Positions 56,984-64,000 of a DNA stretch of 64,000 nt are shown here, piece by piece (position 1 is the stretch's first letter; every line of letters begins with the position of its first letter). The notes under the pieces were generated by a model. The model was given only the letters and a program-made list of their open reading frames with translations. It was not told where the DNA came from and made no database searches. This DNA is from Cupriavidus pauculus. Lineage in GTDB: Bacteria; Pseudomonadota; Gammaproteobacteria; Burkholderiales; Burkholderiaceae. The position numbers and the translations under genes were made by a program. Where the stretch lies: positions 1,428,501 through 1,492,500 of the forward strand of contig NZ_CP044067.1 of NCBI RefSeq assembly GCF_008693385.1, given 5' to 3'.

Positions 56984-57742
56984 TCAATCGCGCACGGGCT
57001 CGCGGCTGATCGCAAAGTTGGAGAACGCCTGGCACGCGGGCATCAGCTCGATGGCATTCACGTTGACGTGCGGGGGCAGCGTCAGCAGCCAGTGCACGGT
57101 CTCGGCGATGTCCTCCGCGCGCAGCGGCTGCGTGCCGTCGTAGACGCCGGCGGCGCGCGATGCATCGCCGTGGAAGCGTGTGACCGAGAATTCGGTGCCG
57201 CCGCACAGGCCGGGCTCGATGCAGCTGACCCGCACATTGTGGTGAACGAGATCCGCGCGCAGGTTCAGGCTGAACTGATGCACGAAGGCCTTGGTCCCGC
57301 CATAGACATTGCCGCCGGGATACGGGTACGTCCCCGCGATCGACCCGAGGTTGACGATATGGCCGCCGCGGCGCGCCACCATTTGCGGGAGCACGGCGTG
57401 CGTGCAGAACAGCAGTCCCTTGATATTGGTGTCGATCATCGTCTCCCAGTCTTCGAGACTGGCGGTGTACGCGGGTTCGACACCGAGCGCGAGGCCGGCG
57501 TTGTTGACGAGTGCATCGATCGGCCCGATGGTGTCGGTCACGTATGTCATCGCGGCCTGCACTTCGGAGCGGTATCGCACGTCGAGCTCGAGCGGATGCA
57601 GATTGCCGCCGCATCGCGCGGCAAGCGCGGCGAGCTTGTCGGCACGCCGCGCGGTGGCCACGACGGTATGGCCTTCACGGCAAAGACGTTCGGCGATGGC
57701 CTCGCCAAAGCCGGCCGAAGCGCCGGTGACAAAGACGATCAT
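56984..57742 (-). CDS. YdfG/IsfD-like NADP(H)-dependent SDR
   Basis: The 252-residue enzyme has T-G-A-S-A-G-F-G (residues 6-13), N-N-A-G-L-A-L-G (80-87) and catalytic Ser134, Tyr147, Lys151. E-P-G-L-C-G-G-T-E-F-S is the YdfG-type signature. Relatives are 3-hydroxy-acid dehydrogenases and sulfoacetaldehyde reductase (IsfD). ATG 57742 follows AGGGAG; an ATG at 57760 adds six residues. The TauE-like partner and divergent MocR regulator echo isethionate loci. Confidence 0.88.
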   Translation of the reverse strand: MIVFVTGASAGFGEAIAERLCREGHTVVATARRADKLAALAARCGGNLHPLELDVRYRSEVQAAMTYVTDTIGPIDALVNNAGLALGVEPAYTASLEDWETMIDTNIKGLLFCTHAVLPQMVARRGGHIVNLGSIAGTYPYPGGNVYGGTKAFVHQFSLNLRADLVHHNVRVSCIEPGLCGGTEFSVTRFHGDASRAAGVYDGTQPLRAEDIAETVHWLLTLPPHVNVNAIELMPACQAFSNFAISREPVRD

Positions 57743-57812
57743 TGCGCGTGCTCCCTGCATAGGGAGCGCGGCGCCAGGCAGTTGACATGCGTGGACACGT
57801 TGGCCTCATGGG

Positions 57813-57866
57813 TGGTTCAAGCTTGAGACCAGTGTCGCGCACGCTGGACTGGCATGGTTAATGCCA
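57813..57866. promoter_or_regulatory. Two palindromes between the SDR and MocR genes
   Basis: TGGTTCAAGCTTGAGACCA (57813-57831) is a near-perfect palindrome around CAAGCTTG. TGGCAT (57850-57855) and ATGCCA (57861-57866) form a second, with a 5-base spacer. They are in the divergent region and are good candidates for the MocR operator. Confidence 0.5.
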
Positions 57867-57900
57867 GAGAGGACTTTCGATCGTACCAGCCGGACACGCC

Positions 57901-59415
57901 ATGCGCCCCACCACCGTGCACCAACTCATGTGGCACCAGTTGCTGCCTCCACCCGAACGCGAAGGCTCCACGCTGCAGAGTCAGCTGCGTACGCATATCG
58001 TCAAGGCGGTGCTCGACGGGCGGCTCGTTGGCGGCACGCGCCTGCCGTCCAGCCGCGAACTGGCCGAGATGCTGGAGATTTCGCGCAACACCGTCGTGCT
58101 CGTCTACGAGCGGCTGACGGAAGACGGCTTTATCGAAAACCGGCCGCGCTGCGGGTACTTCGTCAGCCCGCGCAATGTCGCGCAGACGCCGGCGGCGCAG
58201 GTCGGCGTGATCGAGGACGCTCACGCCGACCTGGTGCAGTCTGGCACCACGCAAGTGCAATGGGGCCAGCGTCTGAGCGGCCGTGTCGCGGACAGCCGAT
58301 GGCTGGACAAGCCGCGAGACTGGCAGCGCTACCGCTATCCGTTCATCTACGGCCAGTTCGATCCGACGCTGTTCCCGGTCGCGCACTGGCGCGAATGCAG
58401 CCGGCACGCGCTGGACGTCGGCGCGATTCGCGGCTGGGCGCCCGATGCGATCGACCATGACGATCATTCGCTGGTGGACCAGCTGATTCGCCGCGTATTG
58501 CCCCGCCGGGGCATCGCCGCGCGGCGCGAGGAGATCCTGCTGACGGTCGGGGCGCAACAGGGGCTCTATCTGCTGGCCGAACTGCTGATCTCACCGGGCA
58601 CACGCGTGGGCGTGGAAGATCCCGGTTACATGGACGCGCGCAATATCCTGCGACGGCGCGGCGCCACGCTTGTGGGCCTCGACGTCGATGCGCGGGGGCT
58701 CGTGCCCGACGAGGCGCGCCTGCGCGATTGCCGGTACCTGTACTGCACGCCGAGTCACCAATGCCCGACCGGCGTCACGCTGAACAACGAGCGGCGGCTG
58801 GCGCTGCTCGAGTGGGCCCGCCGCGCCGATGGCGTGCTCATCGAAGACGACTACGATGCGGAGACGCAGTATCAGGGGCAACCGTTGCCGGCCATCAAGG
58901 CACTCGATCGCGACGAGCGCGTGATCTATGTCGGCAGCCTGTCGAAAACGCTGTCGCCGGGCCTGCGCATCGGATATATCGTCGCGCCCGCGGAGGTCAT
59001 CACCGAGCTTCGGCTGCTGCGGCGCATGATGATCCGCCACCCCCCGGCCAACAACCAGCTTGCGGCGGCGTTGTTCATCGAGCATGGCCACTATGACCGG
59101 CTGATGTTCCGCATGCGCGATGCGCTGGCGATGCGGGCCAATGCACTGACGGAAGCGCTCAAGCGCTACATTCCCTCGCTCGCGTTTACGGCCCCGTCCG
59201 GCGGCTCGGCGCTATGGGGCCACTTCACGGATGGGGTACGCACGGCGGAACTGCTCGATATCGCACGCGCGCACGGCATTCTCGTCGAGCCCGGCGAACC
59301 GTTCTTCCTCGACTCGCGCGATGGCGGCCATCACATCCGGTTCGGCTTCTCGTCGATTCCGGTCGAGCGCATCGACGCCGGTATCCGCGAACTCGCGCGA
59401 CTGGTGACCCGTTGA
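57901..59415 (+). CDS. MocR-type GntR regulator with intact aminotransferase domain, PdxR/TauR-like
   Basis: The 504-residue protein has a GntR winged helix (L-P-S-S-R-E-L-A-E-M-L-E-I-S-R-N-T-V, residues about 48-65), a linker and an aminotransferase domain. The PLP lysine is Lys349 (G-S-L-S-K-T-L-S-P-G). T-P-S-H-Q-C-P-T-G is the ring-contact region. It diverges from the YdfG/IsfD-TauE pair and is their likely regulator. Confidence 0.92.
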   Translation: MRPTTVHQLMWHQLLPPPEREGSTLQSQLRTHIVKAVLDGRLVGGTRLPSSRELAEMLEISRNTVVLVYERLTEDGFIENRPRCGYFVSPRNVAQTPAAQVGVIEDAHADLVQSGTTQVQWGQRLSGRVADSRWLDKPRDWQRYRYPFIYGQFDPTLFPVAHWRECSRHALDVGAIRGWAPDAIDHDDHSLVDQLIRRVLPRRGIAARREEILLTVGAQQGLYLLAELLISPGTRVGVEDPGYMDARNILRRRGATLVGLDVDARGLVPDEARLRDCRYLYCTPSHQCPTGVTLNNERRLALLEWARRADGVLIEDDYDAETQYQGQPLPAIKALDRDERVIYVGSLSKTLSPGLRIGYIVAPAEVITELRLLRRMMIRHPPANNQLAAALFIEHGHYDRLMFRMRDALAMRANALTEALKRYIPSLAFTAPSGGSALWGHFTDGVRTAELLDIARAHGILVEPGEPFFLDSRDGGHHIRFGFSSIPVERIDAGIRELARLVTR

Positions 59416-59425
59416 CGGGTGCCCG

Positions 59426-60049
59426 TCAGTCGTCCGTATCCTTGCGGCACAGGCAATAGACGAACTGCTGCACGGTTCCGAACGGTGTCTCGTGGGCTTC
59501 GCGCTCCTGCCCCAGCAGCGTGAACGGCGTGCCGAACTCCGCATGCAATGCGTCGCCACTGTAGCGCCGTACCGGCAGGCCGCTGCACTGCTCGGGGCCG
59601 TCTTCCGCAAAGGTCGCGACGATGACGCTCCCACCGGGGCGCACCGCGTTCAGCACCGCGCGCACGTAGGCCGCCCGGGCTTCGTCGGTCGTCAGGAAGT
59701 GAAACACGGCGCGATCGTGCCACACGTCGTACCGGTGGCGCGGCAATTGCGCCGTCGTGATATCGGCGGCGAGCCACGTCACGCGCGCGGCTGCCGCGCC
59801 GAGACGGCCGCGCGCCACGGCCAGTGCGGCCTCCGACAGGTCCAGCACGGTCAGGTCGGCGTAGCCATCGGCCAGCAGATCGTCGACCAGCGTGGATGCG
59901 CCGCCGCCGACGTCGATGATGGCCGCGGTCTCACCCGCGCCCGTCTTACGGATCAGATCCACCGACCGGTGCGCGTGCGGCTGGAACCAGCTCACGCCCG
60001 CCGCCGGCTTCGTGCCGTAGACATGCTCCCAGTGATCCTTCGCGTTCAT
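59426..60049 (-). CDS. Class I SAM-dependent methyltransferase
   Basis: The 207-residue protein shows I-I-D-V-G-G-G-A-S (SAM-binding motif I, near residues 39-47), V-L-D-L-S at the second strand and F-H-F-L-T. W-F-Q-P near residue 21 is typical of a common unassigned family. It starts at ATG 60049 with GAGGG upstream, 7 bases after the MBL gene. The acceptor is unknown; thiol or metalloid methylation would fit the sulfur neighbours but is only inferred. Confidence 0.85.
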   Translation of the reverse strand: MNAKDHWEHVYGTKPAAGVSWFQPHAHRSVDLIRKTGAGETAAIIDVGGGASTLVDDLLADGYADLTVLDLSEAALAVARGRLGAAAARVTWLAADITTAQLPRHRYDVWHDRAVFHFLTTDEARAAYVRAVLNAVRPGGSVIVATFAEDGPEQCSGLPVRRYSGDALHAEFGTPFTLLGQEREAHETPFGTVQQFVYCLCRKDTDD

Positions 60050-60056
60050 CGAACCC

Positions 60057-60923
60057 TCACGCATGGTGCGCGGCAAGCGGCACCTTCAGATAGGAAGTGC
60101 CATTATCCTCCGCTTCGGGCATGCGCCCGGCGCGGATATTGATCTGCACCGAGGGGAAGTACAGATTCGGCAACGCCAGCGTGGCGTCGCGCGCGGTGCG
60201 CATGGCGACGAAGTCATCCATGGTCATGTCGTCGCGAACATGGACATTGGCGCGGCGCTGCGTCTGGACGTCGGTTTCCCAGCGCACTTCCGGACGATCG
60301 GGTGGCGGGTAGTCGTGGCAAAGAAACAGCCGCGTCTCCGGCGGCAGCGACAACAGTCGCCGGATCGAGCGGTACAGCGTGGTGGCGTCGCCTCCGGGAA
60401 AATCGCAGCGGGCGGTGCCCACGTCGGGGTGGAACAGCGTATCGCCCACGAACACCGCGTCGCCGTCGATGCGATAGGCCATGTCGGCCGGCGTATGGCC
60501 CGGCACGTGCATCGTCGTGGCGTGCAGCGAGCCGATGGTGAACGGCTCGTCGTCACCGAACAGGTGATCGAAGCAGGTATCCCCGGCCGAGCCGGCGAGA
60601 TTGAACGTCTCGCCGAACACGCGCTGCACCTGCACGATATGTTCGCTGATACCGATGCGCCCGCCCAGTCGCGCCTTCAGGTACGCCGATGCCGACACGT
60701 GGTCGGCATGCACGTGCGTCTCCAGCAGCCACTGCACCTCCAGCCCGTGCGCGCGCACATAGTCCGCCACGCGATCGGCCGGCTCCGTGACCACGCGGCC
60801 ATGCCGCACGTCCAGTCCGAGCACGGGGTCGATGATCGCGCAGCGCGCGTCGCCCTCCGCGCGCACGACGTACGTGAACGTGGCCGAAACGGGATCGAAG
60901 AAGGGTTCGATAAGCGCGGACAT
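60057..60923 (-). CDS. MBL-fold hydrolase, persulfide-dioxygenase/Blh-like
   Basis: The 288-residue metallo-beta-lactamase-fold protein has T-H-V-H-A-D-H (His70, His72, Asp74, His75) and M-H-V-P-G-H-T, F-V-G-D-T-L-F and C-H-D-Y for the other metal ligands. F-T-Y-V-V near residue 16 and the overall length match ETHE1/Blh-type sulfur dioxygenases rather than glyoxalase II. It is 9 bases downstream of cyanase. Confidence 0.85.
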   Translation of the reverse strand: MSALIEPFFDPVSATFTYVVRAEGDARCAIIDPVLGLDVRHGRVVTEPADRVADYVRAHGLEVQWLLETHVHADHVSASAYLKARLGGRIGISEHIVQVQRVFGETFNLAGSAGDTCFDHLFGDDEPFTIGSLHATTMHVPGHTPADMAYRIDGDAVFVGDTLFHPDVGTARCDFPGGDATTLYRSIRRLLSLPPETRLFLCHDYPPPDRPEVRWETDVQTQRRANVHVRDDMTMDDFVAMRTARDATLALPNLYFPSVQINIRAGRMPEAEDNGTSYLKVPLAAHHA

Positions 60924-60932
60924 GCGGACAGC

Positions 60933-61382
60933 TTAGTACGTCTTGTAGGGCAGGAACTTGCCCGACAGCACGACGTTCACGCGATCGCCCTTCGGATCGT
61001 GCGTGCGCTGGATGTCCATCGAGAAGTCGATCGCGCTCATGATGCCGTCGCCGAACTCTTCATGGATCAGTTCCTTGATCGTCGTGCCGTACACGTTGAC
61101 CAGTTCGTACCAGCGATAGATCAGCGGATCCGTCGGCACGGCGGTCGGCAGCGAGCCTTTGTAGGGCACCACCTGCAGCCACGCCACGGCCTCGTCCGAC
61201 AGTTCGAACAGCTTGCCGATGGCCTCGGCCTGCGGCTTGTCGAACGTCATCTGGCCGAGGCAGCCCGCCGTCGTCCATTCCTTCGACATGCCGGTCAGTT
61301 CGGCCACGTCCGCCCACTTGATGCCCTTGCGGACCTTGGCGGAAACGATCATCTGGGTCACTTCTTCACGGCTGGAAATCAT
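60933..61382 (-). CDS. cynS: Cyanase (cyanate hydratase)
   Basis: The 149-residue enzyme converts cyanate and bicarbonate to ammonia and carbon dioxide. Catalytic Arg90, Glu93 and Ser116 are present and keep the spacing of E. coli Arg96, Glu99 and Ser122. The N-terminal part is the helical DNA-binding-like domain of cyanases. ATG 61382 follows AGGAGG. It is downstream of a nitrate/cyanate-type importer. Confidence 0.95.
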   Translation of the reverse strand: MISSREEVTQMIVSAKVRKGIKWADVAELTGMSKEWTTAGCLGQMTFDKPQAEAIGKLFELSDEAVAWLQVVPYKGSLPTAVPTDPLIYRWYELVNVYGTTIKELIHEEFGDGIMSAIDFSMDIQRTHDPKGDRVNVVLSGKFLPYKTY

Positions 61383-61404
61383 GTTGCCTCCTGGCAGGTT
61401 GTGG

Positions 61405-62289
61405 TCAAGCGGTAAGAACGATCGCGGTGTCGTCGCCCGCCTCGAGGCCGGGTCGGACGATACGCGTGACAGGCAGCTCGGCGACATCGCCCGAGCGCTG
61501 CTGGATCGTCGTGGAACGACGAACGAGAAAATCGACGAGGTGATTGCGGATGCGATAGAACTGCGGATCGTGATGGATCGTCTCCCGCGTGCGCTCGCGC
61601 GGCAGCGTGTTGACGACGATCTCGGCAATGCGTGCCTTGGGCCCGTTGCTCATCAGGAAGATCTTGTCCGCCAGGAGAATCGCCTCGTCCACGTCGTGCG
61701 TAATCATGAACACGGTCTGATGCGTGGCCGCGCAGATCCGGAGCAGCTCGTCCTGAATCACGCCGCGCGTGAGCGCGTCGAGCGCGCCGAACGGCTCGTC
61801 CAGCAGCAGCATCTTCGGCTCCACCGAGAACGCGCGCGCAATGCCGACGCGCTGCTTCATGCCGCCCGACAGCTCCGACGGCTTCTTCTTCGCGGCGGCC
61901 GTCAGGCCCACCATTTCGATAAAGCGCGCGCCGTGCTCGGCGATCTGCCGGCGCGACCAGTCCGGATGCCGCGAGCGCACCGCGAACGCGATGTTCTGCT
62001 CCACCGTCAGCCACGGCATCAGCGCGTGCCCCTGGAAGACGACACCGCGGTCGAGGCTCGGGCCGGACACTTCCTTGCCGTCCATGATCACGTAGCCGCC
62101 GCTTGCCTCCTCCAGGCCCGCCAGCACATTGAGGATCGTGCTCTTGCCGCAGCCCGAATGGCCGATCACGCAGACGAACTCGCCGCGCTCGATCTCGAAG
62201 CCGACGTTCTCGAACACCGGCGGCAGGTCGGGGCGATAGCGCTTGCTCAGCCCCTGAACCGAGAGAAACACCGCGTTCTTATTCCGCAT
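61405..62289 (-). CDS. Nitrate/cyanate-type ABC ATPase (CynD/NrtD-like)
   Basis: The 294-residue ATPase has [17 protein letters not shown] and L-L-L-D-E-P motifs, and the [10 protein letters not shown]-loop typical of NrtD/SsuB-type importers. It overlaps the permease gene by 11 bases. Gene order receptor, permease, ATPase, cyanase is that of cynABDS loci. Confidence 0.92.
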   Translation of the reverse strand: MRNKNAVFLSVQGLSKRYRPDLPPVFENVGFEIERGEFVCVIGHSGCGKSTILNVLAGLEEASGGYVIMDGKEVSGPSLDRGVVFQGHALMPWLTVEQNIAFAVRSRHPDWSRRQIAEHGARFIEMVGLTAAAKKKPSELSGGMKQRVGIARAFSVEPKMLLLDEPFGALDALTRGVIQDELLRICAATHQTVFMITHDVDEAILLADKIFLMSNGPKARIAEIVVNTLPRERTRETIHHDPQFYRIRNHLVDFLVRRSTTIQQRSGDVAELPVTRIVRPGLEAGDDTAIVLTA

Positions 62290-63172
62290 AACTCACCTTC
62301 AGTTGAAGCCGTGCAAACAGCATGTCCAGCACCATCCCCACCACGCCGATCACGAGCACCGCGAAAATCACGTTGGAGAGCGAGAGGTTGTTCCATTCGT
62401 TCCAGAGGAAGTAGCCGATGCCGCTGCCGCCGATCAGCATCTCCGCCGCGACGATCACCAGCCAGGCAATGCCCATGGAGATCCGCATGCCCGTGATGAT
62501 GGTCGGCGCGGCCGCGGGCAGCACCACGCAGAACGCCTTGCGCAGCGGCGAGACTTCGAGCGTGCGCGCGACGTTGAGCCAGTCCTTGCGCACGCCCGCC
62601 ACCCCGAATGCCGTATTGATCAGCATCGGCCAGATGGAGCAGATAAAGATCACGAAGATCCCGGACACCGTCGAGTCCTGGATCGTGTACAGCGCGATGG
62701 GCATCCACGCGAGCGGCGAGATCGGCTTGAGCACCTGCACGAACGGATCGATCGCGCGGTAGAGCAGCGGCGACATGCCGATGACGAAGCCGAGCGGAAT
62801 GGCGACGATCATCGCGAGCAGATAGCCGAGGCCCACGCGCACGAGCGAGTGCGCGAGCTGGATGCCGACGCCCTTGTCGTTGGGGCCGCGGTCGTAGAAC
62901 GGGCTCTTGAGATGCCCCAGCGCTACCGTGGCGAACTGCGCGGGGGTCGGGAAACCCGTCGCGCGCTTCTCGCCCGCGCCTTGCGCGGCACCGGCCGGCG
63001 GCGCCTGCCCCATCAGCGCGGCATATTCGGCCGCGTCCGCATCGGCGCCACTCTGCGCGGCGTGCGGCGCGGCCGCGCTGCGGGGCTGCGTCGTGACCTG
63101 CCAGATGCCGAGCAGCAGCATCAACATCACCAGCGACAGGATCGCGGCGCGGATCTTGATTTGCGTCGTCAT
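62279..63172 (-). CDS. Nitrate/cyanate-type ABC permease (CynB/NrtB-like)
   Basis: The 297-residue permease starts at ATG 63172 with GAGGAG upstream. A first membrane helix is followed by a longer hydrophilic Ala/Gly/Pro-rich insert (residues about 30-75), then the BPD transmembrane domain with [12 protein letters not shown] as coupling loop. The insert is unusual in length for this family. Confidence 0.9.
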   Translation of the reverse strand: MTTQIKIRAAILSLVMLMLLLGIWQVTTQPRSAAAPHAAQSGADADAAEYAALMGQAPPAGAAQGAGEKRATGFPTPAQFATVALGHLKSPFYDRGPNDKGVGIQLAHSLVRVGLGYLLAMIVAIPLGFVIGMSPLLYRAIDPFVQVLKPISPLAWMPIALYTIQDSTVSGIFVIFICSIWPMLINTAFGVAGVRKDWLNVARTLEVSPLRKAFCVVLPAAAPTIITGMRISMGIAWLVIVAAEMLIGGSGIGYFLWNEWNNLSLSNVIFAVLVIGVVGMVLDMLFARLQLKVSYAE

Positions 63173-63185
63173 GGCTCCTCCTGCC

Positions 63186-64000
63186 TCAGGCGCGCTTGAT
63201 CTCGAAGCTATCGACGTAGCGCTGCGGCGCGCTGGCGTCATATACCTTGCCCATGACCGTGATCGGACGATTGCCGTTCTTGCCCGCGCTGGCGCCTTCC
63301 GTCATGCCGAGCGCCGCCATCTGCTTCTGCGCGTCGGTCAGCAGGAACACCTGCTGCGCGATCTGCTGATAGTTGACGTCGCCCTTGATATAGCCCCAGC
63401 GCTTCATCTGCGTGAGCATCCACGTGGCCATCGAGTACCAGGGCATCGGATCGAAGTCCGCGCGGTCGGGTTCGTTCCGCACCTTGCCGAGCCCGTCGGC
63501 AAAGCGGCCGCTCAGCGCCTGCAGGATCACGGTCTCCGGTTGGTTCAGATAATTGGCCGGCGCGATGGCCTTGGCGATCTCGGCGCGGTTCTCCTGCTTG
63601 CGCGCCATGGCGGCCGCATTGAGCACCGCGCGGTAGAGCGCCGCGAACGTGTTCGGGTTCTGTTCGATAAAGGCCTGCGACGTGCCGAACGCGCAGCACG
63701 GGTGGCCGTTCCAGATATCCTTCGACAGGATGTGGATAAAGCCGATCTGGTCGTACACGGCGCGCTGGTTGAACGGATCCGGCCCGAGGAAGCCGTCGAT
63801 GTTGCCGGCACGCAGGTTGGCGATCATCTCCGCCGGCGGCGTCACGCGTAGCTGCACGTCGCGGTCCGGGTCGAGCCCATGCTCCGCGAGGTAATAGCGC
63901 AGCAGGAAGTTGTGCATCGAGTATTCGAACGGAATCGCGAACTTGAAGCCCTTCCAGTTGCGCGGGTCGCGATTGTCCTTGTGCTTGAGCGCGAGCGTGA
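63186..64000 (-). CDS. Nitrate/cyanate-type ABC solute-binding protein, 5' end outside the window
   Basis: The frame runs from the stop at 63186 through the window edge; at least 271 residues are visible. It has the NrtA/CynA-type segments F-A-I-P-F-E-Y-S-M-H-N-F and G-P-D-P-F-N-Q-R-A-V, followed by G-H-P-C-C-A-F. The signal sequence (often Tat in this family) is beyond the edge. It heads the importer operon. Confidence 0.9.
   Translation of the reverse strand, partial: TLALKHKDNRDPRNWKGFKFAIPFEYSMHNFLLRYYLAEHGLDPDRDVQLRVTPPAEMIANLRAGNIDGFLGPDPFNQRAVYDQIGFIHILSKDIWNGHPCCAFGTSQAFIEQNPNTFAALYRAVLNAAAMARKQENRAEIAKAIAPANYLNQPETVILQALSGRFADGLGKVRNEPDRADFDPMPWYSMATWMLTQMKRWGYIKGDVNYQQIAQQVFLLTDAQKQMAALGMTEGASAGKNGNRPITVMGKVYDASAPQRYVDSFEIKRA

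Noticed and set aside
57782..57787. TTGACA upstream of the MocR gene at 57901 as a -35 box
   Set aside because: No acceptable -10 sequence lies 16-18 bases downstream.

Overview
The window is about 64 kb of GC-rich DNA and looks like the chromosome or chromid of a beta-proteobacterium, most likely Cupriavidus or a close relative in the Burkholderiales. The grounds are a Bug-type (TctC) solute receptor next to a pxpA gene, a CzcI-CBA type metal efflux locus, many LysR and MocR regulators each beside a small catabolic operon, a tandem glycine riboswitch ahead of a dadA-like gene, and uniformly GC-rich codon use. The genus is an inference. No rRNA, tRNA, CRISPR array or insertion sequence was found.

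Layout. 1-6224: a DeoR regulator (5' end outside), a UgpBAEC-like sugar/glycerol-phosphate ABC importer, and a convergent secreted PLC-like protein. 6424-14689: an SDR, a metal-dependent hydrolase under a textbook PIP box (candidate type III effector), LysR and Lrp regulators, a diaminopropionate ammonia-lyase, then LysR/pxpA/Bug receptor. 14705-16808: a leaderless metzincin protease and an SGNH hydrolase. About 16900-21450: a compositionally different patch that reads as a small defence or mobile island (HipBA, HEPN/Abi protein, DUF429, YHYH protein, orphan terminator). 21605-28116: ArsR, DUF6630, LysR, carotenoid oxygenase, chemoreceptor, small secreted protein. 28180-34571: czcICBA-like efflux and a zinc-ribbon protein. 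34743-39866: DJ-1 protein, a MocR-type regulator lacking the PLP lysine, and a YdeP-like molybdoenzyme. 39931-42361: glycine riboswitch, DadA-like dehydrogenase, and an isonitrile-hydratase-like protein under a large palindromic operator. 42375-45919: DUF485/solute symporter pair diverging from a MocR regulator.

45927-56140 is a nine-gene minus-strand operon with tight or overlapping junctions: oligopeptide-type ABC importer (five genes), YtcJ-like amidohydrolase, CobW metallochaperone, NTF2-like protein and an FAD amine-oxidase-like enzyme. It reads as uptake, hydrolysis and oxidation of one nitrogenous compound, with a dedicated metal-insertion GTPase. 56260-59415 holds a TauE-like exporter and a YdfG/IsfD-like reductase diverging from a MocR regulator, resembling isethionate/sulfoacetaldehyde loci. 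59426-64000 is a cyanate/nitrate-type ABC importer with cyanase, a persulfide-dioxygenase-like MBL hydrolase and a methyltransferase; the receptor gene runs off the window.

The strongest unexpected signals are: (1) a perfect PIP box plus -10 box ahead of the hydrolase gene at 7417; (2) a 14-bp operator motif shared, with one mismatch, between 41515 and 44449, linking two loci to the MocR regulator at 44615; (3) loss of the Schiff-base lysine in the MocR-like protein at 35664; and (4) the nine-gene operon as a possible undescribed catabolic unit.
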